Assembly: GCA_032209605.1 (NCBI GenBank)
Contig: JASFXZ010000014.1
Coordinates: 4,918,912-4,982,911 of the forward strand
DNA from: Mactromeris polynyma
Lineage: Eukaryota > Mollusca > Bivalvia > Venerida > Mactridae
Length of the DNA stretch: 64,000 nucleotides
Direction: 5' to 3'
Shown here piece by piece: positions 45,787 to 58,751 of this stretch. The notes beneath the pieces are model-generated. The model saw nothing but the letters and a program-made list of their open reading frames with translations, was not told where the DNA came from and made no database searches. Every line of letters starts with the position of its first letter. The first letter of the stretch is position 1. Made by a program: the position numbers and the translations under genes.

Positions 45787-46024
45787 TGAAATATCACCTC
45801 TATGATACTATCAGCAATAAATTTCATTTTCACAAAGTTTGTGAATTGTTATCTTTAATACGGTGCATTTTATTGAATTTGGGTCATAAGCACTTTGTAA
45901 ATGTAACTTGGTTTATTTAGCACATCTTTTTGGCAACAAACAATCAATGATCAGACACAAGCCGGCCCGGATTTGTAGACTGGATACTGGTGGATGGAAT
46001 TTATACACATCCATGTCATTCGTC

Positions 46025-46618
46025 CGGTCTCCCTTATTAGCGACAAGAAGTGTCCGGAAGCAACAAGAAAATAAAAAAAGTATTTTATGACTAAATTATG
46101 ATTAAATATGTATGAAAATATGGTTATCTAGAGTATTTCGAGTGTTATAATACAAAATTATTAATTAATGTAGCTATTATCGGTACGCGTAAGATTGCAT
46201 TGTGTACCGTACCGTTTCGACGGGTTTACATGTGCGCACCGTTTACTCCGTTATATTTATCGATTTTTCGTATACCAGTCTAAAACGGTTTCGGATTCGT
46301 ACTCATTTTAGTTCGTATTTTCTTTAGTTTTATCCACAATCGATACGGGCGTTTGTATTGTATCAAATCAAACAGTTATAATTAAAATTACCATTAAAAC
46401 TATCATTTGATTGTATTACAATAACGTATAATGATAATCTGATTAAAAAAAGTGTTAAATTTGGTTTGTTTCGCTTCTTGTCGCAGACAACTTCTACAGT
46501 ATAGAGTTGGATTTTTACGATGGCAACATAAACGGTGCAGAAATTAATAATTTTGCAATATAACACTCCAATTTTCTTGTCGCTTCCAGACGCTTCTTGT
46601 CGCTAATTAGGGAGACCC
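46025..46618. mobile_element. 594-bp non-autonomous DNA transposon with 8-bp target duplication
   Basis: The left end ggtctcccttattagcgaca and the right end tgtcgctaattagggagacc are inverted copies; homology runs about 48 bp (agaagtgtccggaagcaaca against its partner). CATTCGTC flanks both sides (46017-46024 and 46619-46626). The interior is AT-rich without coding capacity. The 8-bp duplication fits hAT or Merlin; the ends do not settle it. A cgcttcttgtcgc word recurs inside at about 46471. Confidence 0.82.
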
Positions 46619-46626
46619 CATTCGTC

Positions 46627-48480
46627 TAAACGTTTAGGAAAAAATAGGCATTGCCGATCCAAACTGATTTAGGACAGGACCTCCTTCAAACAGTTCAATA
46701 GAAGTCACTGACTACAGCGATTACATTACATACAACGTGTCCAAGACCAAATCCTACAATCAAGAATGATAACTGATGTCTAATAATTTATTTCGTGTAC
46801 GGGCACGACATCCACTTTTTATATCTTCGGAATAAATATTTTAATTGAAAGACATTACCTCGAACAGCGGTGTAAGTCTGTGTTTATCCATGTATTGTTG
46901 TATTCTCAGCTTCGACATTGCAACGATTCTTACATAGTAAAATATTCAGGTTGAAGAAATTTATTTTTTCTGCAACAAAATTTGTTTACAACACACCGGT
47001 GATATGTAACGATAGCACGTCGTGAAAATGGTATCGGGACAACTCGACCCCTAACCAACTCGACCCCTACTATTTACAATGACCAGCTCGACCCCTAACA
47101 AACTCGACCCCTAATGTCTGACTTTTCGGCAAGTCAACTCGACCTCTCTTTTTCTGTAATACACATATGTCTTATATTGTTATGCATACGTCAAAGTGTT
47201 AATAAATGAAGATACTATGAAAATCTTTGATGTGTCGTTTGCAATATTGTAGTTGTATATAGGTCCGTGTTGTATTCAAACACCTAAATTTAGGTCTTTC
47301 TTGTATTGTTTGTATATTATGAACTTTAAATAAAACACAATGATGTATAAATGCCGATTATGACGTAATGTAATGTTTATGGTATAAATGAATAAAATAA
47401 AATTCGAAATAAAGGTATAAACTCTATGTAGGCATTAGTCACGTGGTTTGGTATGTGCTTACATTATTTTGTTGTAATTATTCATTTGAAATAAGAAAAA
47501 ATACTTTCATAATCTCTTTGTCTCTATGAATTCCTTTGTATTGCAAGTGTACTCAGTATTTCATCTCTTTTGTACAGAATGCTTCAAAAATGTACTTACT
47601 ACTAGCGGTTTCGGTCCGATAAGATTCGCCCTACTACTTGTGAAATGCCGACGTCGTCCTATATCAAGATAGAACTATAGCTGTGTCCAATTAGTAAAAT
47701 AGTATACCTTTGTGAAAGAATTATCATTAATTGTGGAAAATTAACAATAAAATAAACGTTTCTCAACATCAAGCTCTATGAGATTTTCCAAAGAAATGTT
47801 TGCAAAACCAAATCAGTCTCGAATCGAACTACGGTCATTTTAATGGCCCTATTCAATGCTTGTTTCCTGTAACATCTTGATATATATGTTTCTAGTTCAG
47901 TGTAAGATTCACGTCCATTTTAATCATTTAAATGCGTTTTAAATGACTAAAGAAAATAACGATAAAACCGGACAATTAACAAAGTATCAGTATTATATAT
48001 TTTTATTTTTTGATGTATGCCTATTTCTCTGGCGGATACCAATATGTTAAGCGCCATTGATTGGGTTTCATTCTTTTACCAAACATCTTTGACCAAACTC
48101 ATACACTAGTAATAAACAGTAATTAATATTTAGACCGTCTTGATTCGGAATACCTCGCACATTTATAATATAATTGTTTTGTGGTATATATGGTATACAT
48201 GTTCATATGGCGTCACATATTTCTATCTTGTTGTCTAAATGAATTTTTACATGCGATTAAATGGAAACCAAAATTGAAAGGTGTAAAATAATTGTTGACA
48301 ATGTCCTGGAAAGGGGCTCAGTGGATCCCCTAAACTGGTTCCTCGATCATGGATGCTACGCTCCTACAGTTTAGATGCGTAGCGTCAACGGAGAACCTTT
48401 TTACGGATCCCTAACTTTTGAGGTGTAGATTCGTATGTAGGATACTGTACATGATACAGGGGATAACGTGTTTGTAAACA
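46627..48480. other. Unique DNA with a small motif cluster
   Basis: No gene recognised. At about 47039-47150 the word aactcgacccctaa and variants occur five times at irregular spacing (16 to about 25 bp), a cluster too irregular to be a minisatellite. Confidence 0.5.
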
Positions 48481-48494
48481 AAACAACCCGATTC

Positions 48495-48506
48495 CGCGCA
48501 TGCGCA
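48495..48506. promoter_or_regulatory. NRF1-like palindrome in a GC-rich patch
   Basis: cGCGCATGCGCa matches the palindromic NRF1 consensus fully. It is followed within 40 bp by ggcggcggcgccg in otherwise AT-rich DNA, so this may be a small promoter. No downstream exon is recognised on either strand. Confidence 0.35.
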
Positions 48507-48554
48507 GTTAAGGGTAAAAGGCGGCGGCGCCGTACTATACAACTAATATGGAAT

Positions 48555-49000
48555 GAATGACACGGCGGTAGCCATTAATTTCTTTAATGTTTGACATACA
48601 ATAATAAATTTGGCATCAATTGAAAGGTAATGCTCCCAGCTTTCCCACGACATAAAAATAATGAAAATCAGAGGTTGGTTTGGTTTTCAAATAAGACTCT
48701 GAAAATGAGCATTTTTCCGTGAAATAAATTTCAAACTGTTTTGGTTCGAAAAACACGGCTGTAGGTATTTCTACATTTTTACATATGTGCATCAAATCGA
48801 TACCAGATCAAAGGCTTCCAAAAATAAAATAAAAATTTTAAAATGAGCACATTTTACGACAAATTATTTTCAATTCGTTTAGATTCGAAAAACACGGCGG
48901 TGGGTATTAGAATTCGTATTAATCAATTTATGTGCATAAAGTTGGTACCAAATGAAAGATAATGCACCCAGCTTTCTAACAATGTAAAATAGTGAAGTGT
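48555..49000. repeat. Three diverged direct repeats of about 150-175 bp
   Basis: The words ttcgaaaaacacggc (48747 and 48885) and taatgc.cccagctttc (about 48632 and 48959) recur with caaatgaaag/caattgaaag contexts. The copies are partly decayed and their limits are unclear. Confidence 0.45.
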
Positions 49001-51430
49001 GCGAGTTTTCCGAAAATAATATTTTAGTATGACTTTGACTTTTCTGTATGACATAATAATGTGTATGTGCATTAATAGTAATTGTTAACATGTGCACATA
49101 TCTAACAAAGACAACAACGTGATATGTTTAATTGTGCGTTTATTTACCTTATCTTAATTTTACATTTAGCATTAAAACATATTCAGCATTTATTTGAGTG
49201 TCATTCATACACACACATATTAAGACATAGCGGTAGATAAATAAATACACATATATCACATGTTAAACAGTTTGTCAATCAACTTTGTCTTGGCTGGCGC
49301 TAGGTTGAAAGAGTTGGTAGTCAGATTTGATAAACAATTAAATTGTATGGGAATAAATCTTTGCGAAATGTATTGGTTTGAATGGAGTCTAATGGATTCT
49401 TGGCTAGCGCTATCCTAGATTTTTACGTAATACATAAAGCATATTATCATTGTTCGGCAGTGCACAGTCAACTTCTCTACCAATGACAAAGTCTACAATG
49501 CCAAGACTCCGTTTTAAATTAGACTAAATTCCTGTACAACTCACGTGATACCACTCAATTCTGCTCGATTTGTTTTCACACATCTTACAACATTTTTAAT
49601 GACATCTGGTAATTTACATGTACAGACGTATTTTATTGTTTGAGACTTATCTTCTTTAAAGCCATTTTCGGCATTTTCATAACTTTTTGAAACGGTTCAG
49701 ATTTGTCATTTTGTGAGATGCATCCTCATAGCAGGAATATCAAATCGAACATTGGTGATTTCATAATTAAAGTTACAATGCACAAGTTCTGTAACATATG
49801 CGATGGCAAATACACAACAATCGGATGTGTTCGTTTGCCTTTGTACATCAGGTATTATCACATTTATCGCAAGTTTTTAAGATTCGCCCACACATACATT
49901 TGTGACAGCTGTGTGCTAATATTTGTGTTCACAGTTCTGTTCTTTAAAATGTCTAAAACATAAACGTGTGGAGTTGAGTTTGTTTACACTCGCCACCGGG
50001 ATAACAAAAACATAACATAAACGGAGCCAGTTAAATGTTTTTATACGACGTTACCCATTGGTAAACTTCCGTCCATCAGCATATAAAAATAATTGACATT
50101 CTCAACTTTATTTGTATATATGTGTCTGATGGTGACAGCAAAAACTGATTGGATGCATATTGGACTCCCACTGGGCCAGACACTGTGAACTGCTGATAAA
50201 GGGGCTAATAAGATTGATATATAGATAGTGCACGCCGGGGACACTATTGTTTATTGCATAACAATTATATAAGTTGTGCAACCCAATACTGGCCTTGTTT
50301 CTGCCTCTGTTTCTGATTTTTATCATGTTATCTTATACGTATAATTTCTGGAATTTGTAGAAGTATGTGTTGCAGGATTTATTGACGATTTCGAAATAAT
50401 CCTAATAGTGTAAATTATTGTCTGTCCCTATTTTGTAATGTCCGTCCCCACACTAAATTATTCGCTTTAAATACTGTAATTGTCAATTTTAAGAAATATT
50501 TTTTACTACATGAACTTTTGACATATATTATAACATCTTTTGGATGATTATACATGTAATAGACACAATATCCTTATATTATCAAAAAGATGACAAATCT
50601 TTGCATTTTTAGTTGCAGTAGTATAAAATAATTATGTTAGATGATCAACTATGAAGTTGATTTTTCTTTCTTTCTGGACAAAATAAAAGTTGTCTATGTA
50701 CATAAATATTTCCTAAAATGACTTTTATTCACACTTAATAATATTATACATAAGGGGACGGACATTACATAAGTTGATGAGTCAACGGGTCCAGTTTTTC
50801 CTTTCAATGGCAGATAGCTACTGTTTCCTTCGCTCTTAATTCTTCTCATTAGGAATTCTGTGACATGAAATCATAAACACTTTCCCCGCTTGTGTGTACA
50901 ACCAACAACTATGAAAGACTGAATCATAACTTAAAGAATTAACAATTTAGATAACGTGAATTAGCGTTATAAACAATATGGCGCTGTAACCGGATATCGA
51001 CTTTCTGCCCACCAGCAATGTTTACATTCGTATAACAGGTGCGCGTGACGTCACGGCGTTATGCCCTATTAAGGTTTTAAGATACGCTTCTGGAATTTAT
51101 AATTAGTTTTTAATGTGTTTTCCAGCCGTTCTAAATACATATATACATTCATTTCCTTATTTCTTAAAAATGACGTTATTTTTACCCTACCACCTTTCAA
51201 ATGTTTTGATCTCAATATATGTGTTTTCTTTCAATTTATGGAGAAATAACTTTGTAGCCGCGCCTATTTAGTCCGGCCATAGTGCACCTATGATTGTAAC
51301 AACACCTACATGTATTTAGTTTCTGTCTCGTACAGTAATGTTGTCATGCCCTTTGTCCGGTCACACTATGCCACACCCGTGTAGTTTCAGTGAATACAGT
51401 TCCGTATTTAGGCCACGCCCATGTAACTCC
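49001..51430. other. Unique AT-rich DNA
   Basis: No array and no recognisable gene. Around 51255-51420 a degenerate succession of cgcctatttagtccggccat-type words resembles the 85-bp repeat at 53.8 kb. Confidence 0.45.
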
Positions 51431-51860
51431 GTCCTTGTCTTCTCTGTGTTCTTTTATATTAGTTTTTGACTGAATGCTGTATCAACTGAAATGAATTCAT
51501 CATGGCATGAAAGTATAACTAAATGTATGCCAAACGTTTGGTGATATGTCTCACATTTGATAAATGCGAAGTTTCAAACACATTTGTTGTATCCATACAA
51601 TTACATTATTGTATAACGAAATTTCGCTGTATGAATATAAAAAAACGGATATAACGAAGTGAATCTTCAAATCTCCAGAAATTCATTAAATTTAAGCGTG
51701 TTCCACTGTAGTTCCACCCTTCACTTCTCTGTGTTCTATTATATTAGTGTTTGACCGAATACTGTATCAACTGAAAGGAATTCATCACGTAAGTATAACT
51801 AAATTTATGTCAAACTTTTGATGATATGTGTCCCATTTGAAGTATGCGAAGTTCTCAACA
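51430..51860. repeat. Direct duplication of about 145 bp
   Basis: 51438-51580 and 51722-51860 are about 85-90 percent alike by eye: both contain cttctctgtgttct, ctgtatcaactgaaa, agtataactaaat and tttgatgatatgt-like words in the same order. The offset is about 285 bp. Between them lies a gttccactgta-type transposon-end word at about 51700. Confidence 0.6.
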
Positions 51861-53780
51861 GATGTCCACAACTTACTAGTATTTAATCTAGTAAATAATC
51901 ATCAGTTGACAGATCGATTAATATTGGTGCTCAATGAGACATATCATTCTTGCACTACATATGTTTGTATTGTTGTGTTCAACTGTTACGCCCTTGTTTC
52001 AACCATAGTTCACACGTGTACTAGGTATTATTCACCGTATTGACGAGAATTGCCGACTTTGAAGGTTGACTGCTGAATGCAGTTTACGATAGATTCATTG
52101 ATTATATTCATAGTCAGAACTTATATTGGCTCCAATTAAAGTACAAATGTTTATTGATTACATGTACTTAATACAGATATTGCATTCTGCTAATAACAAT
52201 ATGAGTAATATCAACTCCGAGAAAGATCACCACTGACCGAGTCGTACCATTCTATGAAAGGTGAATATAAATTTTGGTCTTGGTGCACATTAGTGTGGCT
52301 TTGTGGCGCGTAAAATGTCATATAAATGTAATTAAGGTTTGACTCAAAATTATACGTATTATCACAGTTTATTATGAACAAAGGGAGACAACTGGGTATT
52401 AAATGCCGAAAATCGATACGAGTAAGGGAGACAAACTCTACACGAAATATGTTCAATGCGTGTGCGATCAAATCACATAATAATACGTCATTGAAAAATA
52501 CAATTTTAAGTATTTTGATAACTAACTATAATATAGTAAATATTATACTAACAATATGATATTATTCATAACAGCAGTCCGTCAATACGAACACGTTAAC
52601 GATAAAGTTAAGAGTATGCCGATTGCATAGACGGCAACAGGGAGGACGAACTCGGCGGCCCCACAACCTGGCCAGGAAATGATTTTCTGTGACATTGATA
52701 GTTACACGCATACAATATGATTTATGTTCGCTTCTGTTGCAAACAAAAGTCTTCAATATTTAAAGAGGGGTGAACACAGACGAAACGTACACGTTTTATG
52801 TATTCAAATGTTTCACAAGTGAACGTAACAATAATGTACTCTAAGTTCTCCCCTGGCCAATAAATCTTGATCCAAGCTTGCATTGTTTGGCTGGAACCAA
52901 GGCGGTATATTGTTCTGTTTTGAACCTGAGGCTTGGGGGACCCATCTTTTTATATATCTCGGTAAATAAACTTGGTAACTTACAAAATCAGATTTTTTTT
53001 CAAACAATTAGTAATTGGCCTACTTGCTAGAATTGTTTTATCGATTTAAAGTTTTTTATATCTAATGACCACATTTTCTGTACACTTCGTGTTCTTCATA
53101 TCTTTTAACACAATCAGTGATCTTTCATAAAAATGTTTCAATGATATATGCTTTACATATAATTATAATCAGTAAACATTCCATCCTGAATGGTATGTGT
53201 AACTGTTAGAATGTTTCGCGTTTAAAACATTCATTTTATATTATATTTATATTTGTACTTCACAATAACAGATTTCAAGAATGTAGAAATGTTGTTTGTT
53301 TAAAAGAAATAATATCAAATTCCATTTAATGTAACTTATTTTGCTTTCTGATAACGAATAATATGTTTTGTATGAACTTATCATTTATTTACTACATATG
53401 GCATATTAATATATACGTATATATATCTATATATATATTATCACGGTCATATTAACGTCCGTGTCATTGTTACATTATACTTATTATTATGTATTGAACA
53501 AATAGATTAATAAAATGAAAACAATCCATTCTGTTCCATTTTGTGTTTACACATTTAACAGTAAAATATTATCATAAGCAGTATATCAGGGTTCTAGAAA
53601 CAACACCCTATATTGTTTATTGACAAATTTTGACAGATATTATTTTCGCGTGGAAGGGAAACAATCAAATCAGAGGGACCGGTTTAACAAGGGAGATCAT
53701 TTTTGATATTTATCCCAGAAAACTGCACATGAAGTGTTTTCTTACACTTCGTGGAGAAATAAGTTGTGAAGCCCCAAAAT
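51861..53780. other. Unique AT-rich DNA
   Basis: Short open frames only. A TA-rich dinucleotide patch lies at about 53405-53440. A 64-codon minus frame at 52562-52756 contains a Cys/Arg-rich LWGRRVRPPCCRLCNRH stretch but no known domain. Confidence 0.45.
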
Positions 53781-53784
53781 AGTA

Positions 53785-54170
53785 GCCACGCCTATTTTGT
53801 TTCGGCCCTACAGTACCTAATTGTTGCCATGCCCATATTGTCCGGTCAAACTGTGTCTAACTGTAGCCACGTCCACTTGTAGTGTGGCCATACTGTGTCT
53901 AATTGTTGCCATGCACATATTGTCCTGTCAAACTACTGTGTCTAACTGTTGCCACGTTCACTTGTAGTGTGGCCATACTGTGTCTAATTGTTGCCATGCA
54001 CATATTGTCCTGTCAAACTACTGTGTCTAACTGTTGCCACGTCCACTTGTAGTGTGGCCATACTGTGTCTAATTGTTGCCACGTCCACTTATAGTGTGGC
54101 CATACTACGCCTAATCAAATCATCGCCCTTATAGTCCCGGTAAAGCGCCTAATTGTAGTGAGGTACGTCT
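53785..54170. repeat. Degenerate tandem repeat, 85 bp made of two half-units
   Basis: gtgtggccatactg recurs at 53882, 53967 and 54052 (85 bp apart). Each unit consists of two related halves of about 42 bp, tgtctaattgttgccatgca and tgtctaactgttgccacgtt. Older copies flank it. Confidence 0.75.
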
Positions 54171-54734
54171 AGTTCCAATTCTACAGCGCCTTATTGTCAT
54201 ATATTCTATAACTCTGAAAAGTTGAATACACATAATACCATTTCTATGGAAGTACGAATTGAAGGCCATGGTGGGTTGTACCTTTTTTATCCAGAGCCTT
54301 AATTTCATTTGGTTTTCATGACGTATCCAACTTTAATAAAATGTAAATTATGTTCTGAATTCACCATAGTGATTTTTTTTATATATCTTTATCAAATTAA
54401 CATGTAAAAGCTGTCGATAGTTGTTTCATAGCGGGAAGGCAGAATGTCAAGTTTTGTTCAAATGAAAGCTCTATTATATTCGTAGTAGGCCTAGCGGTTA
54501 ATTAAAATTGGGATTTATGTGGCTATACTGATATGTAGCGTTGTATTTTCTCCATTGTTGATTGTTTTGCAATCGGTTCGTTCAAAAGTTTAATATAATT
54601 TATGATAATCGTAGCAAAATCTCATTCTGTTTGCTTTTGCGTTGCAAATGTCGGTTATTGTTTAGACGTTGTTTCTCTAGATAGGTAATATTGGAAGTAC
54701 ATGTATACTTTTAAGTATGTACTACGACAAAAAT

Positions 54735-56268
54735 GATAGTATTGTTGATGAGAGGTTGTTGCTTAAGAACTGGCCGCTCTGGAGAGGTTAAATTAGTAGT
54801 TAATTGTTACTATGGGAAAATTGTGATGTTGAAGAGAGGTTGTTGCTCAAGAGTGGGTTGCTCTGGAGAGGTTAAATTAGTAGTAAATTGTTACTATGGG
54901 AAAATTGAAAGTATTGTTAAAGAGAAGTTGTTGCTCAAGAGTGGGCCGCTCTGGAGAGGTTAAATTAGTAGTAAAGTGTTACTATGGGAAAATTGAAAGT
55001 ATTGTTAAAGAGAAGTTGTTGCTCAAGAGTGGCCCGCTCTGGAGAGGTTAAATTAGTCGTAAATTGTTACTATGGGGAAATTGTGATGTTGAAGAGAGGT
55101 TGTTGCTCAAGAGTGGGTTGCTCTGGAGAGGTTAAATTAGTAGTAAATTGTTACTATTGATTGTGTTGTTGAAGAGAGGTTGTTGCTCACGAGTGGGCCG
55201 CTCTGGAGAGGTTAAATTAGTAGTAAATTGTTACTATGGGAAAATTGATTGTGTTGTTGAAGAGAGGTTGTTGCTCACGAGCGGGCCGCTCTGGAGAGGT
55301 TAAATTAGTAGTAAATTGTTACTATGGGAAAATTGAATTTGTTGTTGAAGAGAGGTTGTTGTTCACGAGTGGGCCGCTCTGAAGAGGTTAAATTAGTAGT
55401 AAATTGTTACTATGGGAAAATTGATTGTGTTGTTGAAGAGAGGTTGTTGCTCACGAGTGGGCCGCTCTGGAGAGGTTAAATTAGTAGTAAATTGTTACTA
55501 TGGGAAAATTGATTGTGTTGTTGAAGAGAGGTTGTTGCTCACGAGCGGGCCGCTCTGGAGAGGTTAAATTAGTAGTAAATTGTTACTATGGGAAAATTGA
55601 TTGTGTTGTTGAAGAGAGGTTGTTACTCACGAGTTGGCCGCTCTGGAGAGGTTAGATTAGTAGTAAATTGTTACTATGGGAAAATTGATTGTGTTGTTGA
55701 AGAGAGGTTGTTGCGCACGAGTGGGCCGCTCTGGAGAGGTTAAATTAGTAATAAATTGTTACTATGGGAAAATTGATTGTGTTGTTGAAGAGAGGTTGTT
55801 GCTCACGAGTGGGCCGCTCTGGAGAGGTTAAATTAGTAATAAATTGTTACTATGGGAAAATTGATTGTGTTGTTGAAAAGAGGTTGTTGCTCACGAGCGG
55901 GCCGCTCTGGTGAGGTTAAATTAGTTATAAATTGTTACTATGGGAAAATTGATTGTGTTGTTGAAGAGAGGTTGTTGCTCACGAGCGGGCCGCTCTGGAG
56001 AGGTTAAATTAGTAATAAATTGTTACTATGGGAAAATTGATTGTGTTGTTGAAGAGAGGTTGTTGCTCACGAGCGGGCCGCTCTGGAGAGGTTAAATTAG
56101 TAATAAATTGTTACTATGGGAAAATTGATTGTGTTGTTGAAGAGAGGTTGTTGCTCACGAGTGGGCCGCTCTGGAGAGGTTAAATTTGTAGTAAATTGTT
56201 ACTATGGGAAAATTGATTGTGATGTTGAAGAGAGGTTGTTGCTCACGAGCGGGCCGCTCTGGTGAGGT
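54735..56268. repeat. 88-bp minisatellite, about 17 copies
   Basis: Unit gaagagaggttgttgctcac followed by gagtgggccgctctggagag and gttaaattagtagtaaattg ttactatg (in pieces). Spacing 88 holds at 55196, 55284 and 55372. Variants gaGCGGgcc/gaGTGGgcc and tagtagt/tagtaat; one copy near 55156 is shortened. Copies to the left are more diverged. Confidence 0.93.
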
Positions 56269-56274
56269 TTTGGA

Positions 56275-56560
56275 TATGACCGGTTGTTGAGCCGCCAGCT
56301 AGTTAAATAATGGTTACCATGTGCCTACCTGCCTGGTGCCTTGCATTACAGGATATGCATCGGAAAGTAAATGTGTTCAGAAAGTAGGTGTCTCATAAGT
56401 CACAAATGGCTGGCCCTTTAAGTAGGGGTGACACTATAATAAATAAACACTGCAAGTGAAGAATCAATCCGGTCAGCCTACGGAAGATCGGTGGTTCTAC
56501 GCAAGAGTCCGCCTGGGGTCTTCCTCTACCATGATGGCAGGTATAGTCTCTTCATTGTCC
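56275..56560 (+). mobile_element. SINE-like fragment, tentative
   Basis: Directly after the 88-bp array lies unique sequence with gtcagcctacggaagatcgg, tggttctac and gcctggggtcttcctctacc, words I recall from conserved central or tail domains of mollusc SINEs. No tRNA head with A and B boxes was found and the boundaries are unknown. Confidence 0.25.
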
Positions 56561-58640
56561 CTGACTCTTATTATGACTTAAATTCCCCTTACAAACAAAA
56601 ACTCATAGAATATTCTAATTATGTATACTTTTCTTTATTCAATCCATTCACCTTCCTTCAATATTAAAATGCAAATAAAGCTGTTAAGACCGCGAATTGA
56701 ATATCCTTTTTTTACTAACTTAACAACGTATTTGTGGAAATCGATAATAAAAACATTATGCCTATGACAAAAGAAGTGTCCAATTGATGTTTTAGCTTGA
56801 CGTTTCAACCATATATCGGTCCCTAATATTGAAAATTCGCCCGAAAATATTTCACTCCATCATTTATTTTCCAGATTATCTTTCCACTTTAAACATTTCC
56901 AATGAAATGAAATATATTTGATATGGTTATGAAAAAAAATAGAATCTATGTCGCTATAACTAGTTTTGCTTTCAATTCTCTTAAGGCTTGTCTCACAGAA
57001 ATTGGAAAATTCACCCGGAGAAAAATGGAATCGCCCAATATCGGCATTATTGATCGGATGTAGTTCGTTCCTACTTTCTCGTCCAATAAGCAAGCACGAA
57101 CCGTAGTTATACAGAAAATCTCGTGCAAGCGAAAAATTTCAACGATTCCATGATAGCAATGTGTTATTTTATTTCAAAAATGTGATTTTTATAAATCGTA
57201 CATTAGGAGATAAATAGTGCGGTTGATACTGGAAATTATCACAGAACAATAAGGTACGTATTATTAGATAGAAATATTGTGGACATTTTTCACTGGCAAG
57301 CAGTGAGTTGCGGACGTTACTAGATTGGTGATATTTATCGATAAATTATGCGTGTTTCTTGCTAAGAAATTAATGGGAGAGAATGAAGGAAATGCTTTCT
57401 GATTTTTCGCTATTTCATCGAAGCCGTGTTGCAAAATCCAAAATCTCGTTTCGTCCCTCTCTGTCAATTGTTTTCATCATTAATATAGTTTGCAATCGCT
57501 CAAATGCTTCGAACGCCATATCGCTATGCATTTTAATATGCAAAACAGCAATATCTGTGAAAACGCCGCTGATACAGTTTTGGGTATTTCAAATGTAGTC
57601 GAATTAGCCTTTCCATGATGAAATGGGGGAATTCTTAGTAAAAAAGGTGAATTAAAGGTTGTGTAAGTGTTATATTTCGATGAGGATTCATTCAGAAATG
57701 ACCTGAACAAACGACATTTAGCTTGTCGTGACCTACTGGTGTAAACGAACACGGTAACCTGGTTACGTCTTTAGAACATTTTGACCCGTTTTTCCTTGGC
57801 AACTGATTCACACCTACTTTATCAGACTACTGTAAATATATATTTGTACAGATGTCATTAATATAAATGATCTTGCTACATGTTACTGATTTATGATTTA
57901 TCATTATATCTATCGATCTTTATACGCATATCTCATGACGATGTATGTATGTATATATTAAATATACACAATTTATATTAGTATTAATTAAAAGCCTTGT
58001 CGGAGAGAGTTTGATTAATTAGTTGCAAATCTAGACTAATTTGCATACTAGTGTGAGCCAATTAAGGATAAACAGTCAAATTTACATTATCAGTAAATGT
58101 TAACACTATTTTTGTTATTTAAAGTATCTACCCCGTAAAAAATCCTACGAAACTAGACTATTTTAGTAGTCGAACATTATAATCTGCGTTGCGTAACCTT
58201 TAAATAATTGGCGGGAAAATATATTTTGTTGTTTAGAATTCTACTTTTAATCGTCTGGCTTTTATATCTACATTATGTCAGATATGATTGGCGTTTCACG
58301 TTCAACAACATTAAATTGAAACAATTATCGAAGATTTACCCCCTGTGTCCCCGATATTGGGAACTCAGTGGGAGACGGACAACTCGGTGCAAACATGCCC
58401 GACGGAGTGTTTACTTCACTTTGTTTTATCGGCCTTTGCTTCAGCTAAAGGTACGTTTGATATTTGTGTCAACTTGTTGTCATTGACATGGTGATAATTC
58501 ATTTCCATATATATGTCTGTAATTTCATCTAAACAACACATATTGAAGTATAGTAAATGCGCTTAATTGACCCTTAAACATACATGTAATTACAGAACAT
58601 CATTTCTATAACAACATCCGTAGAGACGAACGCTGTGTCC
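56561..58640. other. Unique AT-rich DNA with a possible first-exon context
   Basis: Minus-strand frames of 60-90 codons at 56860-57752 show no known domain. At 58208 TTGGCGGGAAAA matches an E2F-type site, and about 240 bp downstream a plus-strand CTAAAG|gtacgt donor follows, which could mark an untranslated first exon. This is weak. Confidence 0.35.
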
Positions 58641-58751
58641 TTTGTTTAGAGGTTGTTGATATAGAAAGGTTAAATGGATTATAAATTCTTACTACAGGGA
58701 AATAGAATATAGTTGCTGAAGAGAGTTTTGTTTGCTTAAGAGAAGGCTGGG
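58640..58751. repeat. Diverged single copies of the 88-bp family at an array border
   Basis: tagaggttgttgatatagaa, then ggttaaatggattataaatt and cttactacagggaaat, repeat the order of words in the 88-bp unit 2.4 kb to the left; a second partial copy (gctgaagagagttttgtttg) follows. It lies directly against the 34-bp array. Confidence 0.65.

Noticed and set aside
56860..57752. Minus-strand frames of 60-90 codons
   Set aside because: No recognisable domain and overlapping alternatives on both strands; not above chance in AT-rich DNA.
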